Origin: Aquitalea sp. | Lineage (GTDB): Bacteria; Pseudomonadota; Gammaproteobacteria; Burkholderiales; Chromobacteriaceae | Direction of reading: 5' to 3' | Length of the DNA: 12,758 nucleotides | Assembly: GCA_019232735.1 (NCBI GenBank) | Contig: JAFANL010000079.1 | Span: 1 to 12,758, forward strand | Part shown: positions 7,601 to 12,550 of the stretch, one piece after another | Layout: each line of letters opens with the position of its first letter | Position numbering within the stretch: the first letter of the stretch is position 1 | Position numbers and translations under genes: made by a program | The notes under the pieces: generated by a model | Databases searched by the model: none | Seen by the model: only the letters and a program-made list of their open reading frames with translations | What the model was told of the DNA's origin: nothing

Positions 7601-8121
7601 CGGCCAGCAGTACGCTGGCACTGGCAGTGGCCCGCGCCTACTTCCATGTACTGGCTTACAAGGACGAGTACGAAGTCGCCCGCCTGTATACCGATGGCGA
7701 TTTCCTGCGCGAGCTGGCCAGCCAGTTCGAAGGGGACTACCACCTGCGCTTCCACATTGGCGCCAGCTGGGTGACCGGTGGCGTGGCCAAGAAAATCGCC
7801 TTCGGCCCGTGGTTGTTCAAGGGCATGCAACTGCTGGCCCGCCTGCGCTTCCTGCGCGGCACGGCACTGGATCCCTTCGGCTGGCAAAAGGACCGCAAGC
7901 TGGAGCGTGAACTGATTGTCGAATTCGAACAGCTGCTGGGCACGCTGCTGGCGGGGCTGACGGTGGACAACCTGGCCACGGCCACTGAGCTGGTAAAACT
8001 GTTCGAAGGTATTCGCGGCTTTGGCCATATCAAGGAAGCCGCTTACCGCCAGGCGGGAGACAAACAGAAAACCTTGCTGGAGCAGTTTCGCCAACATGCG
8101 GGCAAACGCAAGGTAGCCTGA
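4645..8121 (+). CDS. Fused indolepyruvate (2-oxoacid):ferredoxin oxidoreductase
   Basis: This 1158-residue cytoplasmic enzyme should oxidatively decarboxylate aryl-pyruvates such as indolepyruvate or phenylpyruvate to acyl-CoA, using thiamine diphosphate and iron-sulfur clusters. Modules in order: a pyrimidine-binding domain with GYRGSPLG (51-58); a transketolase-like middle part to about 400; the diphosphate-binding domain with YCSGCPHN (438-445), GGEGITWVGQ (481-490) and GDGTYFHSG (504-512); a cysteine cluster with C642, C645, C648, C654, C675, C681 and C686; and the gamma-type domain with GVGGTGVVTIGQ (731-742). A long C-terminal extension, which I believe is DUF6537, follows. Archaeal enzymes have separate IorA and IorB; here everything is one chain. 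The ATG at 4645 is set by an excellent AGGAGGAG at 4632-4639. The gene stands alone, and no ferredoxin gene is adjacent. Confidence 0.93.
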   Translation: MSIRHVDLEEKYTAPTGQVLMTGIQALVRLPMLQQQLDRAAGLNTAGYVTGYRGSPLGNVDQTMQKAEKYLKEHNVVFHPGLNEDLAATAVWGSQQVNMFEGAKYDGVYAMWYGKGPGVDRSGDVIKHGNVAGTSAKGGVLLVAGDDHAAKSSTFPHQSDHILAASMIPVLSPSGVQEVIDFGLHGWAMSRYSGCWVSIKAISDTIESSAVVDISPERFNFVIPQDFPIPEGGLSIRWPDPPLVQEKRVLHHRLYAALAYARANKLNHITLDSPKPRLGIITCGKSYLDVMQALDDLGIDEALAADIGLRIFKVGMVWPLEPEGVRQFAEGLDEILVVEEKRQIIEYQLKEQLYNWRDDVRPRVVGKFAEKGEWALPHGDWLLPAAGELTPAMIARAIASRLALIFDSPVIHDRLKFYDEKEAQLVQPREAIARVPHYCSGCPHNTSTRVPEGSRAVAGIGCHYMAHWIEGDSTKTFTQMGGEGITWVGQAPFTNTKHIFTNLGDGTYFHSGLLAIRAAVAAKVNITYKLLYNDAVAMTGGQHVDGYLDVPMITRQLAAEGVQRIVITSDEPEKYQSIQGLAPGVDVFHRRELDRLQKELRDTAGTTVLIHDQTCAAEKRRRRKRGEFPDPAKRAFINEKVCEGCGDCGKKSGCLSVLPVETPLGRKRKIDQSSCNKDYSCVEGFCPSFVTVEGGKLKKQSGATATLESMPALPSPQIPALHDPFSIMITGVGGTGVVTIGQVLGMAAYLDNKGVTVLDMAGLAQKGGSVWSHVRIADSQQQLHAVRIAAGDANLVLGCDLVVTAAEEALAKMREGFSHAIVNSYESPTSAFLKNPDVRFPSRAMKDAVVESVGNGRFSEVNATRLATALMGDAIASNMFMLGYAWQKGLVPVSEEALMEAIRLNGAAVKFNQQAFVWGRHAAHDPGRVEALVSPSSVVQFVPRETVDGVLHHRAKELLNYQNQALAERYKALVAKTQAAEQAVNPASSTLALAVARAYFHVLAYKDEYEVARLYTDGDFLRELASQFEGDYHLRFHIGASWVTGGVAKKIAFGPWLFKGMQLLARLRFLRGTALDPFGWQKDRKLERELIVEFEQLLGTLLAGLTVDNLATATELVKLFEGIRGFGHIKEAAYRQAGDKQKTLLEQFRQHAGKRKVA

Positions 8122-8159
8122 TTTTTTGTGAGTGTTGTAGCAGTAATGAGGGTGGTTCA

Positions 8160-8191
8160 GGCGCGGATGGCTTCATCCGCGCCCTTTTTTT
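8160..8191 (+). terminator. Rho-independent terminator of the oxidoreductase gene
   Basis: A perfect 10-bp GC-rich stem, GGCGCGGATG (8160-8169) with CATCCGCGCC (8174-8183) and a GCTT loop, is followed by C and seven T residues (8185-8191). It sits 38 bp past the stop codon. It works only in the plus direction, because the other side has no U-tract for minus-strand transcripts. Confidence 0.93.
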
Positions 8192-8245
8192 GATCAGAAA
8201 ATCCCGCTTCTGGTGAAAAAATGCACTGTTTCAAGGCGTGGTATC

Positions 8246-8485
8246 TCAAGACAGCATCAGGCTCAGGCGGCGTGCTTCATCCAGTGCCTGGTCCACACCG
8301 TTGTACTCGTCCTGCCACACCCAGATGCCGTGCACCGCATCCAGGGTTTCCACCAGCCACAGGCGGCCATTGCTGCCCAGTGCCACCTGACGGGCACGAA
8401 CCGGGCGGCGGTAGTTGAACATCACGATTTCACTGGTTTTTTGCACGGCCGGGGCGTGCTTGCGCGGGCTTGAAAAGAAGGGCAT
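8246..8485 (-). CDS. Small conserved-type hypothetical protein (79 residues)
   Basis: I do not recognise this protein. It is called as a gene because the ATG at 8485 is preceded by a strong AGGAGG with proper spacing, and the frame is free of longer competitors over the same span except at its start. The N-terminal 20 residues are basic and Ser/Pro-rich (PFFSSPRKHAP). The rest looks like a small beta-rich domain (RARQVALGSNGRLWLVETLD, then WVWQDEYNGVDQALDEARRL) ending in a short helix. There is no signal peptide, membrane segment or cysteine. An internal ATG (residue 22) is possible but lacks a comparable ribosome site. It is convergent with the oxidoreductase gene and divergent from the NYN gene. 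Confidence 0.7.
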   Translation of the reverse strand: MPFFSSPRKHAPAVQKTSEIVMFNYRRPVRARQVALGSNGRLWLVETLDAVHGIWVWQDEYNGVDQALDEARRLSLMLS

Positions 8486-8645
8486 GGCGAATCCTCCTGT
8501 TGAGCGATATGCCCTGCATACTCAGCAATCCCCGTGCCAGCCTTGTGCATTGCAACGGCCATTTTCGATCAAACCTGCCCGGTATTTTGACGCCAGCCCC
8601 GGCCGGGCTTAGCATGGCCGCATTCCCTCTATAGGAACTGCCTGC

Positions 8646-9545
8646 ATGGAAAACCGCAAACTTGCCGTGCTGATCGATGCCGACAATGCCCAGGCCAGTC
8701 TCACGGCCGAATTGCTGGCCGAAGTGGCCAAGTATGGTACGGCCATCGTCAAACGCGCCTATGGCGACTGGACCACCTCCCAGCTCAAGGGCTGGAAAGA
8801 GGTACTGCACAAGCATGCCATCCACCCCATCCAGCAGTTTGCCTACACCAGCGGCAAGAACTCCACCGACTCGGCCCTGATCATCGATGCCATGGACCTG
8901 CTCTACACCGGCAATTTCGATGGATTCTGCCTGGTCTCCTCCGATAGCGACTTCACCCGGCTGGCCACCCGCCTGCGTGAAGGCGGGCTGACCGTGATCG
9001 GCATCGGCGAAAAATCCAAGACCCCGCGTCCCTTTATCGCCGCCTGCGACAAGTTTGTGTTTACCGAAATCCTGCGCCCGGAAAAAGCGCAGGAAACCAC
9101 GGCCGTCAACGACAAACCCAAGACGCGCAGCACCCGCCAAAGCAAGAGCAAACCGGCGGTACAAAAGGAGATCCACCCGCTGCAAGCCATGTTCACCTCG
9201 GCCATCGACGCCGTGGCGCGCGAAAGCGGCTGGGCGGAACTCTCTGCAGTGGGCTCCTATATTGCCAAGAATGATCCGTCTTTCGACCCGCGCAATTACG
9301 GCCACTCGCGCCTGTCGCAGATGGTGAAGAAGCTGGATTTCCTCAGCGTGCAGGAACAGCGTAACGGCTCCAAGCTGCATAGTGAGATCCGGCTCAAGGA
9401 GGGTGACAGCAGCGACAGCACCTCAACGGTCAGCAGCACCGCGCCAGCCGGCAACCCGGCCGATGGCCCCAGTCCGGTCACCGCCCCGGTCCGCAAGAAG
9501 CGGACCCCACGCAAGAAAACCGAGCCCGCCGCCAAGGCTGGCTGA
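8646..9545 (+). CDS. NYN-domain (LabA/PIN-like) protein with C-terminal LOTUS/OST-HTH domain
   Basis: This 299-residue protein has a PIN-like NYN nuclease fold in the first 140 residues. Acidic metal-site candidates are D11 and D13 in VLIDADN, D75 in KNSTDSALIIDAMD, and D100 and D102 in VSSDSDF. The arrangement matches the LabA-like/DUF88 family, which is thought to cleave or process RNA. After a basic linker (about 150-172), a LOTUS/OST-HTH domain spans about 177-250 (SGWAELSAVGSYI, RNYGHSRLSQMVKKLDF). Such domains bind RNA, including structured RNA. The tail is Ser/Thr/Pro-rich and ends in a basic RKKRTPRKK. The ATG at 8646 has TAGGA 9 nt upstream. The substrate is unknown. The next gene follows by 81 bp on the same strand. 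Confidence 0.88.
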   Translation: MENRKLAVLIDADNAQASLTAELLAEVAKYGTAIVKRAYGDWTTSQLKGWKEVLHKHAIHPIQQFAYTSGKNSTDSALIIDAMDLLYTGNFDGFCLVSSDSDFTRLATRLREGGLTVIGIGEKSKTPRPFIAACDKFVFTEILRPEKAQETTAVNDKPKTRSTRQSKSKPAVQKEIHPLQAMFTSAIDAVARESGWAELSAVGSYIAKNDPSFDPRNYGHSRLSQMVKKLDFLSVQEQRNGSKLHSEIRLKEGDSSDSTSTVSSTAPAGNPADGPSPVTAPVRKKRTPRKKTEPAAKAG

Positions 9546-9626
9546 AACACACAACAATACTGTGCAAGGGCGCTGGCCTGCCTGGCGCCCGAATGACGCA
9601 GAAGCAACGCGAGAACAGGAGAAAAC

Positions 9627-10139
9627 ATGCAGATTCGTGATGCAAAACTGGAGGACCTGGCCGTCCTGCTGGATATCTATAACGAGGTCATCGCTACCTC
9701 CACCGCCATCTACAACGACGATCCACTCAACCCGGGCGAATTCGCCATCTGGTTCCAGGACCGGCTGGCAGCCGGCTATCCGGTGTTGGTGGCCGAGCAT
9801 CATGGCAATATCATCGGCTTTTCCAGCTTTGGTGATTTCCGCCCGCACCCGGGCTTTCGCTTTACCGTGGAACACAGCGTGCACCTGGCCCCGTCAGCAC
9901 GTGGCAAGGGCATCGGCAGCGCCCTGGTCAGCGCCCTGTTCCCACGGGCGCAGGCACTGGGCAAACACACCATGCTGGGCGCGGTGGACGCCGCCAATGA
10001 AGCCTCGATCCGCTTTCACGAGAAACTGGGCTTCATCAAGGTAGGCGTGCTGCCGCAGGTGGGTTTCAAGTTTGGCCGCTGGCTGGATCTGGTCTACATG
10101 CAGAAGTTCATCGACGACCAGAGCGAAGGGCCGGAGTAA
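9627..10139 (+). CDS. Phosphinothricin/methionine-sulfone-type GNAT acetyltransferase
   Basis: This 170-residue GNAT enzyme resembles the Pat/YncA (MddA) group, which acetylates the amino group of phosphinothricin, methionine sulfoximine or methionine sulfone. Group landmarks are IYNEVIATSTAIYNDDP (about 17-33), VEHSVHLAPSARGKGIGSAL (81-100, with the acetyl-CoA loop RGKGIG at 92-97) and NEASIRFHEKLGF (124-136). The C-terminal VGFKFGRWLDLVYMQ is also typical. The physiological substrate is probably an oxidised or toxic amino-acid analogue, but this is inferred from the family. The ATG at 9627 has AGGAG at 9617-9621. The gene may be cotranscribed with the NYN gene, since no good terminator lies between them. 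Confidence 0.88.
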   Translation: MQIRDAKLEDLAVLLDIYNEVIATSTAIYNDDPLNPGEFAIWFQDRLAAGYPVLVAEHHGNIIGFSSFGDFRPHPGFRFTVEHSVHLAPSARGKGIGSALVSALFPRAQALGKHTMLGAVDAANEASIRFHEKLGFIKVGVLPQVGFKFGRWLDLVYMQKFIDDQSEGPE

Positions 10140-10156
10140 GGTCATCGGGCTGATGG

Positions 10157-10188
10157 ATAAAGAAAAACGCCGCAGTTTCCTGCGGCGT
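10157..10188. terminator. Terminator hairpin, copy 1 (minus-oriented U-tract)
   Basis: ACGCCGCAG (10167-10175) and CTGCGGCGT (10180-10188) form a perfect 9-bp stem with a TTTC loop. Reading on the minus strand, it is followed by a T-run (TTTTTCTTT). On the plus strand it has no T-tract, so it cannot by itself stop the GNAT transcript efficiently. The 32 bases of this feature are repeated exactly at 10343-10374. Confidence 0.75.
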
Positions 10189-10342
10189 CAGGCTGTTGGC
10201 AATGTAATTTGCTACTCGTCCACAGGACCCGGCAAAGCCGGGCCTCTCCATAAACATGTTGATCCGACAGCCTTCCCGTCTACTCCCTTTCCCCCCGCCC
10301 TTACCCTGTAAGGGAGCCTCGCCTTCTTCACCGAAGGCGAGA
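10189..10342. repeat. Hairpin-rich spacer between duplicated terminators
   Basis: No gene is visible. Three short perfect inverted repeats follow one another: CCCGGC/GCCGGG (10228-10233 with 10237-10242, loop AAA), CCCTTAC/GTAAGGG (10298-10304 with 10308-10314, loop CCT) and CTCGCCTTC/GAAGGCGAG (10318-10326 with 10333-10341). None has a convincing U-tract in either direction. The cluster looks like accumulated intergenic repeat units (REP/BIME-like), not a coding relic. Confidence 0.5.
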
Positions 10343-10377
10343 ATAAAGAAAAACGCCGCAGTTTCCTGCGGCGTTTT
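10343..10377. terminator. Bidirectional terminator, copy 2 (end of pyrBI)
   Basis: This carries the same 9-bp stem as copy 1 (10353-10361 with 10366-10374, loop TTTC). On the minus strand it is followed by TTTTTCTTTATT and closes the pyrBI transcript, about 70 bp beyond the pyrI stop. On the plus strand TTTT follows (10374-10377), so it can also end transcripts from the GNAT gene. The two convergent units therefore share it. Confidence 0.85.
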
Positions 10378-10447
10378 CCTGTTCTGCTGCTGCGCTGTTG
10401 AAACAGCGTCCGTTCTTGAAGTTCTCTATTCTCGTCCTCTGTACGAC

Positions 10448-10906
10448 TTAGCGCACGACTGCAACAATATCCTTACTGAACACCTTTTCGCAATACTTGC
10501 ATTGCATTTTGGTGTCCTTGTTTTGCGCCTTGACGTAGAAGAAGCTCTTTACCGGCTCGGTATGCGAGATGCAATTGGAATTGGGGCAGGCAAAAATGCC
10601 TTCGATGGTTTCCGGCAATTCCAGCTTGTGCTTCTTCACCACTTCGAAGTTATCGATCAGATTGACCGTGGCCTTGGGGGCGAACAGCGCCAGCTCGTTG
10701 GCCTGCTCCTCCGTCAGGGCCACGTTTTCCACCTTGATGATGTCCTTGGCACCCATATGGCGCGAGGACAGGTTCAGGCCCACGGTAATGCGTTCGCCGG
10801 TTTCCGCCAGCTTGAACAGACGCAGGATGTTGACGCCATGGCCTGCCGGGATGTGGTCGATGACGGTGCCTTGTTTCAGGGCTTCTACGGTACGGGTGTA
10901 TTGCAT
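10448..10906 (-). CDS. pyrI: Aspartate carbamoyltransferase regulatory subunit
   Basis: This 152-residue protein is the regulatory chain of aspartate transcarbamoylase. It binds nucleotide effectors (ATP, CTP, UTP in the E. coli enzyme) and links catalytic trimers into the allosteric dodecamer. The N-terminal allosteric domain is recognisable by GTVIDHIPAGHGVNILRLF (13-31) and RITVGLNLSSRHMGAKDIIKVE (39-60). The C-terminal zinc domain has the four cysteines C107, C112 (ACPNSNC) and C136, C139 (CKYC), spaced as in the E. coli protein. It starts 18 bp after pyrB with an AAGGAA-type ribosome site. Its presence implies a class B, allosterically controlled enzyme. Confidence 0.96.
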   Translation of the reverse strand: MQYTRTVEALKQGTVIDHIPAGHGVNILRLFKLAETGERITVGLNLSSRHMGAKDIIKVENVALTEEQANELALFAPKATVNLIDNFEVVKKHKLELPETIEGIFACPNSNCISHTEPVKSFFYVKAQNKDTKMQCKYCEKVFSKDIVAVVR

Positions 10907-10924
10907 GATGTTTCCTTCCCTGAT

Positions 10925-11845
10925 TTACACGGTTTCGTTCAGTACCAGCGACAGCAGGGCCTGACGGGCATAAACACCGTTCTTGGCCTGCTCGAAATAA
11001 TAGGCATGCGGGGTGGCATCCACATCCACGGTGATTTCATCCACACGCGGCAGCGGGTGCATCACCTTCATATTGGTGCGGGCACTCTTGAGCATGTCGG
11101 CACGCAGCACGAACTGGCCCTGGATCTTCTTGAACTCGGTTTCGTCGAAGCGTTCGCGCTGCACCCGGGTCATGTACAGGATGTCGATCAGCGGAATCAC
11201 ATCATCCAGGCTGTCCACGATGGTGTATTCGATGCCCTTCTCGTCCAGCTCTTCGCAAATGTAATCCGGCATGGCCAGTTGCTCGGGAGCCACAAAATAA
11301 AAACGGGCACCAAACAGCGACAGCGCCTGCGTCAGCGAGTGCACGGTACGGCCGTATTTCAGGTCGCCGACAAAGGCAATGGTGAGGTTTTCCAGCGTGC
11401 CCTGGGTTTCACGGATGGTGAACAAGTCCAGCAGGGTCTGGGTGGGGTGCTGGTTGGAGCCGTCGCCACCATTGATCACCGGTACGCTGGAGAATTCGCT
11501 GGCCAGGCGCGCCGCGCCCTCCTTGGGATGGCGCATCACTACTGCATCGGCGTAGGAGCTGATGATCTTGATGGAGTCCGCCAGGGTCTCGCCCTTTTTG
11601 GCGCTGGTATTGCCACCGTCGGCAAAGCCGATGATGTCGCCACCCAGGCGCTGCACGGCCGTTTCAAACGACAGGCGGGTACGGGTGGACGGTTCAAAGA
11701 AACAGCTGCCTACCAGCTTGCCTTGCAGCAGGTCGTTGCGCGGGGTGCGTTTGAGCTTGCCCGCCGTCTCCACGACGAGCTCAAGCTCCTCACGTGAAAA
11801 ATCGGGGATGGAAATGATGTGTTTCCGATAGAGCGGGTTTGCCAT
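10925..11845 (-). CDS. pyrB: Aspartate carbamoyltransferase catalytic subunit
   Basis: This 306-residue cytoplasmic enzyme condenses carbamoyl phosphate and L-aspartate to N-carbamoyl-L-aspartate in de novo pyrimidine synthesis. It closely follows E. coli PyrB (about 310 residues). The carbamoyl-phosphate motif is FFEPSTRTR (49-57). The mobile 80s loop is NTSAKKGETLAD (79-90), apparently one or two residues shorter than in E. coli, with S81 and K84. Further active-site residues are H133 in SNQHPTQTLLD, R166 in DLKYGRTVHS, the 230s loop TRVQRERF, and HPLPRVDEI (263-271). The ATG at 11845 has AAGGA (11854-11858 on the complementary strand) with an 8-nt spacer. The gene lies directly behind a terminator preceded by a short translated frame, so attenuation control is likely. 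Confidence 0.97.
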   Translation of the reverse strand: MANPLYRKHIISIPDFSREELELVVETAGKLKRTPRNDLLQGKLVGSCFFEPSTRTRLSFETAVQRLGGDIIGFADGGNTSAKKGETLADSIKIISSYADAVVMRHPKEGAARLASEFSSVPVINGGDGSNQHPTQTLLDLFTIRETQGTLENLTIAFVGDLKYGRTVHSLTQALSLFGARFYFVAPEQLAMPDYICEELDEKGIEYTIVDSLDDVIPLIDILYMTRVQRERFDETEFKKIQGQFVLRADMLKSARTNMKVMHPLPRVDEITVDVDATPHAYYFEQAKNGVYARQALLSLVLNETV

Positions 11846-11884
11846 GATGGGGGTCCTTAGTTCTGCGAATTATCTTTTGCCCAT

Positions 11885-11920
11885 AAAAAAAAAGCCCCTG
11901 AGCAATCAGGAGCTTTTTTT
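11885..11920 (-). terminator. Attenuator (Rho-independent terminator) in the pyrBI leader
   Basis: On the minus strand AGCTCCTGA (11906-11914) pairs with TCAGGGGCT (11893-11901) around a TTGC loop, and nine T residues follow (11885-11893). The pairing includes one U-G wobble, which would be an A-C mismatch on the other strand, so the hairpin is built for minus-strand RNA. A run of seven A residues precedes it and can lengthen the stem by pairing with the U-tract. It ends about 40 bp before the pyrB start codon and must therefore be read through for pyrBI expression. Confidence 0.9.
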
Positions 11921-12025
11921 CTGGAATATCTGGGGTTCGGGAACGGTCAGGCCTCGCAGCAACGCTTCAACGCCACCGTGGCAGGTGGTGGTGAGGCGGG
12001 TAACAACAACTGCAAATGGCGACAA
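11906..12025 (-). CDS. Candidate pyrBI leader peptide (39 codons)
   Basis: A TTG codon at 12025 is preceded by a near-perfect Shine-Dalgarno GGAGGAG (12031-12037) with a 5-nt spacer. It opens a 39-codon frame whose TGA stop lies inside the 5' arm of the attenuator hairpin. The peptide begins MSPFAVVVTRLTTTCHGG and ends QIFQKKSS. The length is near that of the E. coli pyrBI leader peptide (44 residues). A ribosome finishing this frame would cover the terminator stem and allow read-through into pyrB. The codons for V6-V8 and the preceding bases make a U-rich stretch, a possible pause site sensitive to UTP. The Val and Thr triplets could alternatively point to amino-acid-dependent attenuation. 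The frame is open further upstream to an ATG at 12094, but that lies in the predicted promoter. Confidence 0.6.
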   Translation of the reverse strand: MSPFAVVVTRLTTTCHGGVEALLRGLTVPEPQIFQKKSS

Positions 12026-12073
12026 GACAGCTCCTCCGAACAAACCCCGAGATTCTAATCCCAAACCACCCGC

Positions 12074-12102
12074 TTGATAAGAGCGGTGTCGCATTTTGCC
12101 AA
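12074..12102 (-). promoter_or_regulatory. Predicted pyrBI promoter
   Basis: On the minus strand TTGGCA (12097-12102, 5/6 match) and TATCAA (12074-12079, 4/6 match) are separated by exactly 17 bp, about 40 bp upstream of the leader's Shine-Dalgarno sequence. A second overlapping possibility is TTATCA (12075-12080) with TAGAAT (12052-12057), also with 17 bp spacing, which would start closer to the leader. The -35 element lies between the arms of a GGTGTC/GACACC inverted repeat (12085-12090 and 12109-12114). Confidence 0.5.
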
Positions 12103-12550
12103 TTCCATGACACCAATTTCCATCTGATGCGGCAGCCGACCCATGCTTGCTCCTGCCGGGCCTTCCCTCTAGCAGCAATCAGGTCAGTGAAAATGCAGCC
12201 CACACTTGCGGCTACCTTTCCAACACATCTAGAACATGCCGACCATGCTGCGACAGCAGGCTGGATTGGTCGCAGATGACAAGGTGGCAGACCAGTGCCA
12301 CCCGGTCACTGGCCATGATCTGCGGGACAGAACAGGGCGTTTACTCCCGGATGCGGCAGCCTGTCTGCTGGGATATTTCACTTTTTGTAACTTTATCTTT
12401 TAATCAAAGCCAAAATAAATCGCTTTTTCATAAAAAATCTTTAAGCTATCAGGAAAGTGGACTTATATTCTCCAGCAATAGCGGGAAGGTATCAGGCATA
12501 AGACCATGTCATTAATAGCTTGTCCAGAATAGGTACAGGACAAATCGGTG
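12103..12550. other. Non-coding stretch with nested inverted repeats and an AT-rich island
   Basis: No convincing gene is present in this 448-bp stretch. The part at 12271-12324 contains nested repeats: CGCAGAT/ATCTGCG outside (12271-12277 with 12318-12324), and GGTGGCA/TGCCACC inside (12283-12289 with 12296-12302). An alternative CCAGTG/CACTGG pairing is also possible (12292-12297 with 12307-12312). From about 12376 to 12475 the sequence turns strongly AT-rich, unlike the rest of the window. On the minus strand this island encodes only a 12-codon frame beginning MKKRFILALI. Further on, TTGTCC/GGACAA (12520-12525 with 12538-12543) lies just past the ykgJ-type stop and lacks a T-tract. Confidence 0.45.

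Noticed and set aside
7123..8097. 324-codon open frame on the minus strand
   Set aside because: It is antisense to the C-terminal part of the oxidoreductase, with low-complexity Gln/Ala-rich composition and no ribosome site noted. It is a shadow frame.
8486..8645. Divergent promoters between the 79-residue gene and the NYN gene
   Set aside because: Elements such as TTGCAA (8550-8555) and TATTTT (8583-8588) exist, but no pair has acceptable spacing. A promoter must be here, but I cannot place it.
8430..9380. 316-codon open frame on the minus strand
   Set aside because: It is antisense to the NYN gene and overlaps the start region of the 79-residue gene in another frame. The translation shows no recognisable domain.
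9568..9590. GGGCGC/GCGCCC hairpin between the NYN gene and the GNAT gene as a terminator
   Set aside because: The stem is only 6 bp with an 11-nt loop and is followed by GAATGACG, with no T-tract. It is insufficient for termination.
10256..11797. 513-codon open frame on the plus strand
   Set aside because: It lies antisense to pyrI and pyrB, whose family identity is unmistakable, and runs through both terminator copy 2 and the gap between the genes. The His/Gln/Gly-rich translation resembles no protein; it is a by-product of codon bias.
11985..12000. Short GGTGG-type repeats and possible riboswitch in the pyr leader
   Set aside because: The stem CCACC/GGTGG is short and no known riboswitch core is recognisable. 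The translated leader plus terminator explains the region better.
12147..12515. 122-codon frame on the plus strand in the pyrB upstream gap
   Set aside because: It has a TTG start without a ribosome site, crosses both the nested inverted repeats and the AT-rich island, and shows an abrupt composition change with no domain. It is treated as non-coding.
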